44,044 bases of DNA from assembly GCA_947628225.1 (NCBI GenBank), contig CANQYY010000015.1, positions 1 through 44,044 of the forward strand, read 5' to 3'. The position numbers and the translations under genes were made by a program. The DNA is from an uncultured Lachnospiraceae bacterium (GTDB lineage Bacteria > Bacillota > Clostridia > Lachnospirales > Lachnospiraceae). This document shows positions 6,941 to 15,746 of this stretch, one piece after another (within the stretch, counting starts at the first letter, position 1; each line of letters opens with the position of its first letter). The notes beneath the pieces were generated by a model. The model was not told the DNA's origin. It made no database searches and saw only the letters and a list, made by a program, of their open reading frames with translations.

Positions 6941-9796
6941 ATGGTAATACAGACAAATAAGATTTCCCCTAACTTTAACGATACGGAAGCGGTAAAAAAG
7001 CTTGGCGTGTCGGTACAGGATGCCAGGGAAGGCAGCATTTCCAATATATTTTTGGATTCGACAAAGGATTGTGCCGTACAAAAAGAAACGGGAAGCAGCA
7101 TTGTGTATACAGAGGCGCAGGCAAAACAATTACATAACAAAAATCAGGAGTTTTTTGAGGACGGAAATATTTCCCCGGCAGCTTTTATTACCAGTTGCAT
7201 GACCGGAGAAGATTTAAAAACGTTGTCCGAGGAAGAAACTCCATTAGAAGAATATACTTCATCCCAGCTTGAAAGAGCGGTGAGCCGTGTAAAGAAACAG
7301 CGCTCGGAGAAAGAGCAGGCAGTGGAAAAGCAGGTGGAAAAGGTTCAGGACGAGAGAGATGCCTTAGAACGCCATCTGATTGAAAACCTGCCGGTCACTC
7401 CGGAGAATACAGCACGGCTTTCTAATGCTGTCAATATGTTGACAGAACTCGATACCTTTTCGGCTGCGTCGATGAAGTTTTTTATTGCGAAAGGCGAGCG
7501 CATCACACCCGAAAGGATCAGCGCGAGCCGGATTGCGTCAGGAACGCAAACAGAGGCGTCCGGTGTCAATCCGGAAGAGGATTTTGAACAGATGAAAGAG
7601 CAGGCGGTTGACATTTTGCAGGAAGGCGGGCTGCCGGCAACGGAAGAAACGCTGGAAATTGCCAAGTGGCTGTATGAAAATGATTTGCCGGTAACGGCAG
7701 AAAATGTTACAACCTATCAGCAGATCGAGCAGTTAAAGGAAGAAAGCAGGGATACTTTGATTGCCCGTATTGTTGATGGCATGGCAGATGGCATCCAGGC
7801 AGAAAAGACGGATCTGACGAAACTGTCTGTCGATGAAGCGAAGGAAGCTGTAGAAGCCTTTCTGGCGACAGAAGAGGAGGCCTTCCACAGGGAATACCCG
7901 ACAGAGGCAGATTTTATACGGGCAAAGAGGCAGATGGAGGAAATTCGCCTGACCATGACCGTGGAAGCAGCCCGAACCATGTCGGCAAAGGGGATTACAT
8001 TAGATATTTCACATTTGGAAGAAATTGTAGAAGAATTAAGAATACAGGAGCAGCAGGCAAAGGAATCCCTGATGGCTGAAACGGGAACGCCGGTAGAGGG
8101 AAAAAATACGGCGGCAATGACAGATACTGTGCAGGCGGCGAAAAATGTGCTGGCGGCGCCAGTGGAGCTGCTGGGGACAACGAAGCAGGCGGGATACACG
8201 CAGACTTTAACGGAATTATCGGATTCCGCCATTACCCTGACGGCGCAGTATGAGAGGGCGGAACGCTCCTATGAAGCAGTGGGGACGGAGGTTCGCCGCG
8301 ATCTGGGTGATTCCATGACAAAGGCATTTCAGAATGTAAATGATATATTGGGAGAACTGGATTTAGAGATAACCGGAAGAAATCAGCGGGCAGTGAGGAT
8401 TCTGGCGTATAACCAGATGCCGATAGACAAGGAAAGCATTTTGGAGATGAAGGAATACGACAGCCGCGTGACAACATTGATGGAAAGCCTGAAACCGTCC
8501 GTTGTTTCGGAAATGGTAAAAAAAGGAATCAATCCATTGGAGATGTCCCTGGAGGAGTTATCTGCGGCGGTGGGAGAGATACAGGCAGATACAAATTCAG
8601 ACGAAATCTCCTTCCGGAAATTTCTCTGGAAAATGGATCGTTGCGGTGGTTTGAGCGAAGAAGAACGGAAAAGCATGATAGGAATTTACCGTCTTCTGGA
8701 TAAAATAGAAAAAAGTGACGGCGCTGCTATTGGCAAGGTAATAAAGGAAGGCAGGGAATTGTCCTTTTCTTCTCTTTTGTCGGCGGTGCGGACCAAAAAG
8801 GCAGAAGGGATGGAAGTTCGCATAGACGATGATTTTGGCGGATTGACAGAAATTCTTACTGCGGGAGAATCCATTTCCGACCAGATTCAGGCGGCATACA
8901 GCGCCACCCTGACGTCCGGCCTTGTAAAGAAACTATCGCCGAATGTGATGGGTAAACTGCTGCAGGAAAAGGGGGATATGTCGTTAGAGGCTTTTTTGGA
9001 GGAATGTGAAAACGACAGCGAGAGGGGAATGTCAGAATATTACAGCAGTCTGGCGGAGGAAATAAAGGCTGTTACGGCGGACTCCGGGGAGCAGCTGCAG
9101 GAATTTTTACAACAGCTTGATTTGCCGGATACACTGAATCATCTGGCCATGGCGCAGGCATATCTGAGCAGCGGGGCGAAGGAATATGAGGCTCTTTGGA
9201 AAAAGGAGGAAAGCCGGGCAGTCCGGGAAGCCTTTGATGAGCCGGAGGCTCTGGAGGAACTCTATGCGCAGATGGATAAAAATCATGAAGAAAGCCTTGA
9301 GAAAAGAAAGGGAAGTGACGATATAACATATGATGACGCCGTTTCCCTCGCTAAAATGGCAAACAGCATTTCCTTTTACCGGACGCTGCGGAGCCGTCAG
9401 ATATATGAGGTACCGGTTGTGACCGAACAGGGCATCACCACCTGCAATGTCACGATAGAGGACGGCAAAAGCGGAGAAAAAGGCAAGGTAGAGATCTACA
9501 TGGAATCGGAATCTCTCGGCGGCGTACAGGCAACCTTTAAATTGAGCGGGAAGCATGTCAGAGGCTTTGTGACAGCGGAAAACGCTGACAGTCTGGATAG
9601 ATGCCGGGATATCTTGAATGGTTTTGAAAAGGATTTGGAGGAGAATGGCTTCACAATGGATAGTGAGAGCCTGATTCAGGGCAGCCGCCGTTCTCTTCAT
9701 GCAGGACATAAATCAGAAGGTGCAAAAAATCGTGATTTGTACCGAATAGCAAAAATGTTTATTCTGAACATAAACGGAAAGGACGATGAAGTATGA
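6932..9796 (+). CDS. Large flagellar-associated protein (DUF6240-like) with FliK-like C-terminus
   Basis: A 954-residue acidic, helix-rich protein without signal peptide or membrane segments. It resembles the large DUF6240-type proteins that I recall beside Lachnospiraceae flagellar genes. A coiled-coil stretch lies near residues 115-150. Related helical units recur, such as LPVTPENTARL, LPVTAENVTTY and MPIDKESILEM. The last 120 residues (VPVVTEQGITTCNV, GKVEIYMESESLGGVQATFK, then a helical LDRCRDILNGFEKDLEENGF) resemble the C-terminal domain of the hook-length protein FliK in strand and helix pattern. The stop overlaps the flagellin start by 4 bases, so the two are translationally coupled. 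GTG 6932 is the annotated start; ATG 6941 is an alternative. A role in hook or filament assembly is inferred. Confidence 0.8.
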   Translation: MKSMVIQTNKISPNFNDTEAVKKLGVSVQDAREGSISNIFLDSTKDCAVQKETGSSIVYTEAQAKQLHNKNQEFFEDGNISPAAFITSCMTGEDLKTLSEEETPLEEYTSSQLERAVSRVKKQRSEKEQAVEKQVEKVQDERDALERHLIENLPVTPENTARLSNAVNMLTELDTFSAASMKFFIAKGERITPERISASRIASGTQTEASGVNPEEDFEQMKEQAVDILQEGGLPATEETLEIAKWLYENDLPVTAENVTTYQQIEQLKEESRDTLIARIVDGMADGIQAEKTDLTKLSVDEAKEAVEAFLATEEEAFHREYPTEADFIRAKRQMEEIRLTMTVEAARTMSAKGITLDISHLEEIVEELRIQEQQAKESLMAETGTPVEGKNTAAMTDTVQAAKNVLAAPVELLGTTKQAGYTQTLTELSDSAITLTAQYERAERSYEAVGTEVRRDLGDSMTKAFQNVNDILGELDLEITGRNQRAVRILAYNQMPIDKESILEMKEYDSRVTTLMESLKPSVVSEMVKKGINPLEMSLEELSAAVGEIQADTNSDEISFRKFLWKMDRCGGLSEEERKSMIGIYRLLDKIEKSDGAAIGKVIKEGRELSFSSLLSAVRTKKAEGMEVRIDDDFGGLTEILTAGESISDQIQAAYSATLTSGLVKKLSPNVMGKLLQEKGDMSLEAFLEECENDSERGMSEYYSSLAEEIKAVTADSGEQLQEFLQQLDLPDTLNHLAMAQAYLSSGAKEYEALWKKEESRAVREAFDEPEALEELYAQMDKNHEESLEKRKGSDDITYDDAVSLAKMANSISFYRTLRSRQIYEVPVVTEQGITTCNVTIEDGKSGEKGKVEIYMESESLGGVQATFKLSGKHVRGFVTAENADSLDRCRDILNGFEKDLEENGFTMDSESLIQGSRRSLHAGHKSEGAKNRDLYRIAKMFILNINGKDDEV

Positions 9797-11217
9797 AAAT
9801 CAATACGAATATAACCGCATTTCGGGCAAACTTTAACCTGAACAGTGTACAGAAGCGTCTGACGGCAAGTACCTCCCGGTTATCCTCAGGATACCGGATT
9901 ACCAAGGCGGCGGATGATGCGGCAGGACTGGCAATTTCCCAGAAAATGCACGCTCAGATAAGAGGCCTTGAGAGAGCGTCGAAAAACGGCTCAGACGGAA
10001 TTTCTTTCATTCAGACGGCGGAGGGTTCTCTGACAGAAATAGAATCCATTTTACAGCGTTGCCGTGAATTGTCCGTGCAGGCGGCAAACAGTGGTATTTA
10101 TACAACTGATGACAAAAAGGCAATCCAGAGGGAAATTGATTCTCTCCGGGCAGAGATAGATCGATTGTCGGAGCAGACAGAATTTAACACAATGACAATG
10201 TTAGACGGTTCCTGCTGCCGGCAGTCCTCCTCCAACAATGTAGGAGTCAAATTGATTTCAGCAAGTGATGAGGTAAGCCTTACTACCTATTCCTTTACCG
10301 TGGATGAGGAGGCTACTCAGGCGACGCTTATGTCCGGGGTTATCGCTTTTACTCCGGATGAGGAAGTAACGGAGGAGGCAGCCGGACAGATTGAGATTAA
10401 TGGAGAAGTATTCAGGGTGGAAGCGGGACAGACCTATGAGAGCGTATATGCTTCCATTCGCGACTATTGCGAGATGATGAATATCGATGTAGTGCCGGTA
10501 GACGCCGCCGGGGAAGAATGCGAACTTGCCGATGCTACCAACCTTTCCTTTACTTCGGTTCTTTATGGCTCTTCCCAGAAAATCCAGATGTCGACGGATA
10601 ATGCCATACTGGCGCAGAAGCTTGGCGTAGATGGGGCCGCTGCCACCGAGGGGACAGATGCCAAAGTGACTTTAGATACCGAATCCGGTTTTTCCAATAC
10701 CGCAACGGTATTTGTCGATGGCGGGCGTATTACCGTATCGGACAGAGGCGGCTTCAGCATGATGTTTGACGTATCCGGAGCCGAGGCAGGCTCCTCTGCT
10801 GATATTACAATGCTGGACGCCGGTTATGTGGCAATTCAGATTGGCGCAAATGAGGGACAGACGATTGACATTTCCGTGCCTCCGGTAAATACAAAAGCAT
10901 TAGCAGTGGATTATTGTAATGTTTGTACAAAAAAAGGAGCGTCTGATTCCATTGCGGCATTTGACAGCGCGGTAGAACAGATTTCTGCCATCCGTTCAAA
11001 ATTGGGAGCATATCAGAACCGTTTGGATTCTGCTGTGGCAAATCTGGATACTTCCTCCCAGAACCTGACAGAGGCGTGCTCCCGCATTGAAGATGTGGAT
11101 ATGTCCGAGGAAATGACGAAATACACCCAGTACAGCGTGCTGGTACAGGCAGGAACCTCTATGTTGGCTCAGGCAAATAACCATCCGCAGACGATCTTGC
11201 AGCTTCTGCAGGGCTAA
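9793..11217 (+). CDS. fliC: Flagellin
   Basis: Filament subunit of the flagellum, 474 residues. The N-terminal D0/D1 region is typical (MKINTNITAF, TSRLSSGYRITKAADDAAGL, ELSVQAANSG), as is the C-terminal D1/D0 region (SKLGAYQNRLDSAVANL, ending NNHPQTILQLLQG). Residues about 140-370 form a variable surface domain. It contains eight cysteines: one in QRCREL, two in GSCCRQ, one each in RDYCEM and EECEL, two in DYCNVC, and one in EACSRIEDVDM. Bacterial flagellins usually have few or none. The start overlaps the preceding gene by 4 bases and GGAAAGGA lies upstream; fliS follows. No other core flagellar genes are in the window, so other flagellins and the basal body are expected elsewhere. Confidence 0.96.
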   Translation: MKINTNITAFRANFNLNSVQKRLTASTSRLSSGYRITKAADDAAGLAISQKMHAQIRGLERASKNGSDGISFIQTAEGSLTEIESILQRCRELSVQAANSGIYTTDDKKAIQREIDSLRAEIDRLSEQTEFNTMTMLDGSCCRQSSSNNVGVKLISASDEVSLTTYSFTVDEEATQATLMSGVIAFTPDEEVTEEAAGQIEINGEVFRVEAGQTYESVYASIRDYCEMMNIDVVPVDAAGEECELADATNLSFTSVLYGSSQKIQMSTDNAILAQKLGVDGAAATEGTDAKVTLDTESGFSNTATVFVDGGRITVSDRGGFSMMFDVSGAEAGSSADITMLDAGYVAIQIGANEGQTIDISVPPVNTKALAVDYCNVCTKKGASDSIAAFDSAVEQISAIRSKLGAYQNRLDSAVANLDTSSQNLTEACSRIEDVDMSEEMTKYTQYSVLVQAGTSMLAQANNHPQTILQLLQG

Positions 11218-11251
11218 AAAGCAGGTATAACACCTCGGAATGGAGATTAAA

Positions 11252-11731
11252 ATGGAAAAAGAAAAACTTCAGGAGTTTGCCGCCAGAGTTTCCCAGGCAA
11301 ACCGGAGTGAATTGGTTGTTATCATATACGAGGCGGCATTAGCCAGTATAGCTGAGGGAAAGATCCGGTTAGAAAAAAAGGAAATCGATAAGGCGCGCAA
11401 GGAAATAGAACGCGCCAAAGGAATGCTGACAGAGCTGATGGGCAGCTTGGATATGCAGTATGAAATTTCCCACTATCTCCGTCAGTTATATATCTATGCC
11501 TACCATGAGTTATGCCATGGGATTGCCTTGCGGCAGCCGGAGTTATTCAATCACGCTTCGGATATATTAGAGGCGCTGCTTACCTCTTTCCGTGAGGTGG
11601 CAAAGCAGGATGATTCCGATGCGGTTATGGGAAATACCCAGCAGATCTATGCCGGTTTGACTTACGGACGCGGCAGCCTGAATGAAACGACAGCCATGGA
11701 TGCGGCAAACAACAGAGGATTTGAAGCATAA
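11252..11731 (+). CDS. fliS: Flagellin chaperone FliS
   Basis: Cytosolic export chaperone that holds flagellin unfolded and blocks premature polymerisation (159 residues). SRANRSELV-type spacing is seen in SQANRSELVVIIYEAALASI, followed by the helical core with AKGMLTELMGSLDMQYEISH and LYIYAYHEL, as in FliS. I chose ATG 11252 because GGAGA lies 6 bases upstream; an ATG at 11240 lacks a site. It is slightly longer than the usual 125-135 residues because of a Gly/Asn/Ala-rich tail. It follows flagellin by 34 bases and ends at a strong terminator (11736-11782). Confidence 0.88.
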   Translation: MEKEKLQEFAARVSQANRSELVVIIYEAALASIAEGKIRLEKKEIDKARKEIERAKGMLTELMGSLDMQYEISHYLRQLYIYAYHELCHGIALRQPELFNHASDILEALLTSFREVAKQDDSDAVMGNTQQIYAGLTYGRGSLNETTAMDAANNRGFEA

Positions 11732-11735
11732 AGCG

Positions 11736-11782
11736 AATGGCTCTCTCCATAGGGATAAGGATATGGAGAGAGCCATTTTTAT
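11736..11782 (+). terminator. Intrinsic terminator of the flagellin-fliS transcript
   Basis: A perfect 15-bp stem, AATGGCTCTCTCCAT (11736-11750) with ATGGAGAGAGCCATT (11763-11777), has a 12-base loop and is followed by TTTATA; together with the stem end this gives a run of five T. Confidence 0.95.
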
Positions 11783-12003
11783 AATAAATTTCCCTGTGCT
11801 TCTATGCTTCTCATCAGCCGAATCAGATACTTATACCGAAAGGATATGGCATTCATCTCATAAATGTAGCTGTCAATCAGATCGGGGTCTGACACATTTT
11901 CAAAGTTAGAATTGGCGATTTCCATAGACTGGTTTAATGCTTCAATCTCTTTCATCAATTCTTCCTTCGTCTGTTTGACCCGGTCTACTCTTTTTCGTTT
12001 CAT
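11779..12003 (-). CDS. Small YaaL-like protein (DUF2508)
   Basis: A 74-residue, charged, helical protein. The C-terminal half (SDPDLIDSYIYEMNAISFRY followed by KYLIRLMR) matches the pattern of the DUF2508/YaaL family, small cytosolic proteins of unknown function found widely in Firmicutes, often near recR. Here it stands alone, convergent with fliS. ATG 12003 is preceded by a clear GGAAAGGAGG site. It is probably monocistronic, and its end nearly touches the fliS terminator. Confidence 0.75.
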   Translation of the reverse strand: MKRKRVDRVKQTKEELMKEIEALNQSMEIANSNFENVSDPDLIDSYIYEMNAISFRYKYLIRLMRSIEAQGNLL

Positions 12004-12097
12004 GTCGTCCTCCTTTCCGGATTGCGAACTTTCAAAACACTTATTCTAGTATCAGTATAGTCAAAATTTTCCAAAGTTATTCATGTGAAAAAAATAG

Positions 12098-12126
12098 TTG
12101 ACAGGAAAAAATTAATGTGGTAATGT
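12098..12126 (+). promoter_or_regulatory. Candidate promoter of the Tad pilus operon
   Basis: A consensus -35 TTGACA (12098-12103), a 17-base spacer and a weak -10 TAATGT (12121-12126) precede the first tad gene. The weak -10 suggests regulated expression. Confidence 0.5.
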
Positions 12127-12148
12127 TGTACTCACATCACAATAGGAG

Positions 12149-12661
12149 GTGGAAATTATTCCGGGCAGCGAGTTATTTTTTCTCGTCCTCCTGCCGGCAT
12201 CCCTATTTGATATTTCGCAGTATAAAGTACCGAATGGTCTGCTTGTTTCTGCTCTTTTTATCAGCCTGTTCAGGCGTTTTCAGTTACAGGGATTCTTTGG
12301 CATATGTCCCTGGCTGACAGGAATCCTCATTCCCTTTATCCTATGTTATTTTTTTTACCGCTGCCGTATGCTGGGCGCATCGGACAGCAAAATGTTTTCG
12401 GTAGTCGGAAGTTTTACCGGCGTCAGCCTGCTATTAAAAATCATGGCATTCTCTATATTCATAGGCGCCGTTATGTCTGTAATCAAAATGATTCTCAGAA
12501 AAAATTTTATCAAGCGATTTCAGTATCTATGGAGCTATATGCTCTGTGTTTCCCAGAGAAAAAAATGGTATCCCTATTATGACAGAGAACAGGAGGGAGA
12601 GGAAGGCGTTATCCCCTTTACCGTGGCTATTTCCCTTGCAGTACTCCTGTGTGCGTATTAA
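12149..12661 (+). CDS. Prepilin peptidase, A24 family (CpaA/TadV-like)
   Basis: Inner-membrane aspartyl protease expected to remove leader peptides from Flp pilin and pseudopilins. The two catalytic Asp motifs are visible: FDISQYKVPN near residue 20 and MLGASDSKMFSVVGSF near residue 75. Hydrophobic segments fill most of the remaining 170 residues. The start is uncertain. A stop lies in frame just upstream; GTG 12149 overlaps the last base of the AGGAGG site (12144-12149), leaving no spacer, while an in-frame ATT at 12155 has a normal 5-base spacer. First gene of the tad operon; a second A24 protein occurs at 20212. Confidence 0.85.
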   Translation: MEIIPGSELFFLVLLPASLFDISQYKVPNGLLVSALFISLFRRFQLQGFFGICPWLTGILIPFILCYFFYRCRMLGASDSKMFSVVGSFTGVSLLLKIMAFSIFIGAVMSVIKMILRKNFIKRFQYLWSYMLCVSQRKKWYPYYDREQEGEEGVIPFTVAISLAVLLCAY

Positions 12662-12675
12662 GAGAGGTGGTTTTA

Positions 12676-13719
12676 ATGGAGCATATTATTTTATTGCTTT
12701 ATTTAGAGGATGTACAATACGGAAGGCGGCTTTTGCGCTTTTTGATGGGGAAAAAGAATCCCAGACTCCATCCGGAGTTAATAACGGTAAAGGAAAAAAT
12801 AAAAATGAGGAAAGGGAGCAAAGACGAAGCGGTGGCGATACTGACGGACTGCATAGAGATCGAGGAGGACGAGAAGCATAAGGTAATTTATTTGTGCAGC
12901 GAACAGGATGCAAAACAGAAAAAAATATTTCAGTATCAGAAAGCAGAAGAAATATACCGTATCCTGCTTACCTATCTCGATATAAGCCCAAGGGGGCAGA
13001 CAAGCGGCAATACAAAAGAAAGCGGGATAGAAAAAGGTATCTTTTGCGTCTTTTCCCCGGAGGGAACAGAGAGGACAGCGTTTGCAGTGACATTGTCCCA
13101 GTATTTGGGGCAGCAGGGAAACTGTTTATATTTAAACCTATCCGGGTTTCCCGTTTTTTTCGAGGAGGAATTAAAGGAGGAGCCTTCCTTTGAAAGAAAA
13201 GGACTGGCGGAGCTTTTATTTCTTGTCCATCAGGATAATTTTGAAACCCTTTGCCGGGAGCTTCAAGAACCCTTTGGCAGCGCCTGTATGCTATCGCCGG
13301 TCACCAATTTTAAAGATCTGTTAGATTGCTCAATGGAGGACTGGGGAGCTCTCTTTGACAACCTTCTTTCAAAATGTGGCTACGACAGTATTGTAATAGA
13401 GATGGGGCAGCTTTTTGAGTATACATTGGATTTGCTCGGGCGCGCCGACCGGATTTTTATCATTCGGGAAGAGGGACTTTGCGGAGCAATCCGCGCCGCT
13501 GTCTTCCGGCAATATTGCCGGGTGGAAAAAAAGGAGGCGTTAGAAAGGAGGACGGAATACATAGTCCTGCCCTTTGATAAAAAGGAATGGGAGAGGGAAA
13601 TTTCCTGCCAGACATTGAAGGAGCTGTCACAGGATACGCAGAAGATGAATGAAATCCGCAGGGTATTGGAGGAGGGGGAAACAGGAGAGGAGGTTTGTAT
13701 TATTGAAGACGACGGATGA
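12676..13719 (+). CDS. TadZ/CpaE-like ATPase-domain protein
   Basis: A 347-residue cytosolic protein placed where TadZ/CpaE, the pilus-localising MinD-like protein, is expected. Residues 1-100 look like a receiver-type domain. From about 110 a MinD-like fold begins with GIFCVFSPEGTERTAFAVTL, where the Walker A GK of the usual KGGxGKT reads ER, so ATP binding is doubtful. YDSIVIEMGQLFEYTLDLLG matches the later MinD-type strand and helix. I chose ATG 12676, with AGGTGG 5 bases upstream, over ATG 12649, which overlaps the previous gene. Its end overlaps the cpaF start by 17 bases. Role inferred from fold pattern and position. Confidence 0.75.
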   Translation: MEHIILLLYLEDVQYGRRLLRFLMGKKNPRLHPELITVKEKIKMRKGSKDEAVAILTDCIEIEEDEKHKVIYLCSEQDAKQKKIFQYQKAEEIYRILLTYLDISPRGQTSGNTKESGIEKGIFCVFSPEGTERTAFAVTLSQYLGQQGNCLYLNLSGFPVFFEEELKEEPSFERKGLAELLFLVHQDNFETLCRELQEPFGSACMLSPVTNFKDLLDCSMEDWGALFDNLLSKCGYDSIVIEMGQLFEYTLDLLGRADRIFIIREEGLCGAIRAAVFRQYCRVEKKEALERRTEYIVLPFDKKEWEREISCQTLKELSQDTQKMNEIRRVLEEGETGEEVCIIEDDG

Positions 13720-14977
13720 AACCAGAGAAATCATTAGAGAGCGTGTTTTGGAGGAAATTCCGGCAGGAGTTGAAATATCTGACCGGGAATTACTTGAAAT
13801 CATCGAGAAGCAGATTGAAGAGGAGGCGCAGGCGCAATATATCCGCCTGGAGGCCAAAAAGGAGCTGAGGCATTTTATTTTTAATTCCATTCGGAAAATG
13901 GATGTGCTGCAGGATATTTTGGAGGATGAAGAAGTTACGGAAATTATGGTAAATGGGCCGAACCATATTTTTATAGAAAAAAACGGCAGACTGATAGAAA
14001 CCGGAATGAGGTTTGAGCATCAGGCAAGACTGGAAGATATTGCCCAGCAGATTGCCTCGGCGGGAAACCGGATTGTGAATGAATCAAATCCCATTTTAGA
14101 CGCCCGGCTGGCAGACGGTTCCCGCGTCAATATTGTAGTGCCTCCCATTGCGATAGAGGGGCCGGTTATCACAATACGGAAGTTTCCCAAGGAGGCTATG
14201 ACAATGAAAAAGCTGATTCGGATGGGAGCAGTTACGGAGGAGGTAGAGGAATTTCTCCGAAAGCTGGTGGAGGCGAAATATAATATTTTCATTTCCGGTG
14301 GAACCGGCGCCGGAAAAACTACGTTTCTAAATATTCTATCAAATTTTATTCCCCATAATGAACGGGTTATTACCATTGAAGATTCGGCAGAGCTTCAAAT
14401 TCAAAATATTGATAATCTGGTAAGGCTGGAGGCCAGAAATGCCAATGTGGAGGGAAAAAATGAAGTCACGATCCGCCATTTGGTAAAAAGCGCCCTGAGA
14501 ATGCGTCCGGATCGTATTATTGTAGGGGAGATCCGGGATTCCGCTGCGATTGACCTTCTGACTGCCATGAATACCGGACATGATGGGAGTCTTTCTACCG
14601 GACATGCCAACAGTCCCTCGGATATGCTGAACCGGCTGGAAACTCTTGTCCTTATGGGATTGGATATTCCGTTAGCGGCAATCCGGCAGCAGATCGCTTC
14701 CGGGATTGATTTCGTAGTACATCTGGGACGGCTTCGGGACAAATCCAGAAAAGTGCTGGAGGTAACGGAAGTAGGACAGGTATCCGATGGAAAAATCCAG
14801 ATGTTTCCCCTCTATGTTTTTGAGGAAACGGGAGAAAAGGGAGGAAAGATAGTAGGGGAACTGAGGGCGACCGGACAGAAGCTGCGGGCGTTGGAAAAAT
14901 GCAGACGAGCCGGAATAGAAATGAAAGAAGCCGGAGAGGAAAAAGGGGGTGGAAGTTACCAATATGCCGGATTATAA
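13703..14977 (+). CDS. cpaF: Tad secretion ATPase CpaF/TadA
   Basis: Cytosolic hexameric ATPase that powers Flp pilus assembly (424 residues). It has an N-terminal helical domain and the CpaF signature EVTEIMVNGPNHIFIEKNGR. The core shows Walker A GGTGAGKT (199-206), an Asp box (TIEDSAELQ), Walker B RIIVGEIRD (about 271-279) and the His box GHDGSLSTGHANSP (292-305). All catalytic motifs are intact. I chose TTG 13703 because AGGAGG lies 9 bases upstream; the open frame extends back to 13649 inside the tadZ-like gene. Overlap with both neighbours indicates translational coupling. Confidence 0.95.
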   Translation: MKTTDETREIIRERVLEEIPAGVEISDRELLEIIEKQIEEEAQAQYIRLEAKKELRHFIFNSIRKMDVLQDILEDEEVTEIMVNGPNHIFIEKNGRLIETGMRFEHQARLEDIAQQIASAGNRIVNESNPILDARLADGSRVNIVVPPIAIEGPVITIRKFPKEAMTMKKLIRMGAVTEEVEEFLRKLVEAKYNIFISGGTGAGKTTFLNILSNFIPHNERVITIEDSAELQIQNIDNLVRLEARNANVEGKNEVTIRHLVKSALRMRPDRIIVGEIRDSAAIDLLTAMNTGHDGSLSTGHANSPSDMLNRLETLVLMGLDIPLAAIRQQIASGIDFVVHLGRLRDKSRKVLEVTEVGQVSDGKIQMFPLYVFEETGEKGGKIVGELRATGQKLRALEKCRRAGIEMKEAGEEKGGGSYQYAGL

Positions 14978-15707
14978 AAAGTATTATTTTTCCCCAAAGG
15001 AATATATTTGGCATTTGTTTTTCTGCATAGCGGGGGCATTTGCCGTATTCTATCTTTTTTATTGGAGTTACCTGATTTCCTTCCTGCCTTCCGTGGCAGC
15101 CGGCATCTGTCTTTTTTCCTATCGGAGGACGGGGCTGGCAAAAAAGCAGCAGGAGAAGCTGCTCTTAGAGTTTAAAGATGCCATGGACAGTCTGGTTTCG
15201 GCACTGGCGGCCGGATATTCCATGGAAAACGCCGTATCTGAGGCATATCGGGATTTGCAGCTGATGTATGAAAAAGAAGCGCCTATACTTTTGGAGCTGA
15301 AAAATATTGAGCAAAAATTGAGGTTACAGCATCCGTTAGATGAATTGCTGTTAGATCTGGGAAGAAGGAGCGGGCTGGAGGATATTCTTACCTTTGCGCA
15401 GATATATGCGACAGCCAGAAAAAGCGGAGGGAACCTCGTCCGGGTAATGAAGCGGACGGCAGCTAATATTGGAGAAAAAATGGAAGTACAGCAGGAAATC
15501 CAGACTATGATAGCCGGTAAGAAAATGGAGGCGGTCTGTATGATGGTAATTCCGCTCTGCATTATTCTTTATCTTCAGTTGTTCTCCCCGGGGTTTTTAG
15601 AGCCCCTCTATACGGGGCTTATCGGCAGGCTTATTATGACCGGCGCCTTAATTTTCTATGGGGCGGCCGTTTTCTGGAGCAGGCAGATTATGAACATTTC
15701 CTGCTAA
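14964..15707 (+). CDS. tadB: Tad inner-membrane platform protein TadB
   Basis: A T2SS-F-type membrane protein of 247 residues that forms the pilus assembly platform with TadC. Two hydrophobic segments occur near the N-terminus (FFCIAGAFAVFYLFYWSY and a second after SFLPS). The T2SSF helical domain follows (AGYSMENAVSEAYRDL, RSGLEDILTFAQIYATARKS). Two C-terminal membrane segments end the protein. ATG 14964 is preferred; a GTG at 14949 overlaps the AAAGGGGGTGG site. It overlaps the cpaF end. Confidence 0.88.
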   Translation: MPDYKKYYFSPKEYIWHLFFCIAGAFAVFYLFYWSYLISFLPSVAAGICLFSYRRTGLAKKQQEKLLLEFKDAMDSLVSALAAGYSMENAVSEAYRDLQLMYEKEAPILLELKNIEQKLRLQHPLDELLLDLGRRSGLEDILTFAQIYATARKSGGNLVRVMKRTAANIGEKMEVQQEIQTMIAGKKMEAVCMMVIPLCIILYLQLFSPGFLEPLYTGLIGRLIMTGALIFYGAAVFWSRQIMNISC

Positions 15708-15746
15708 GTTAAAAGGCGCAAAAAAGAAAAGGAGGGATGGGAGGCC

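Noticed and set aside
7717..8232. 171-codon minus-strand ORF within the large flagellar gene
   Set aside because: Low-complexity Ser/Ala-rich frame antisense to a clear gene; a codon-usage shadow.
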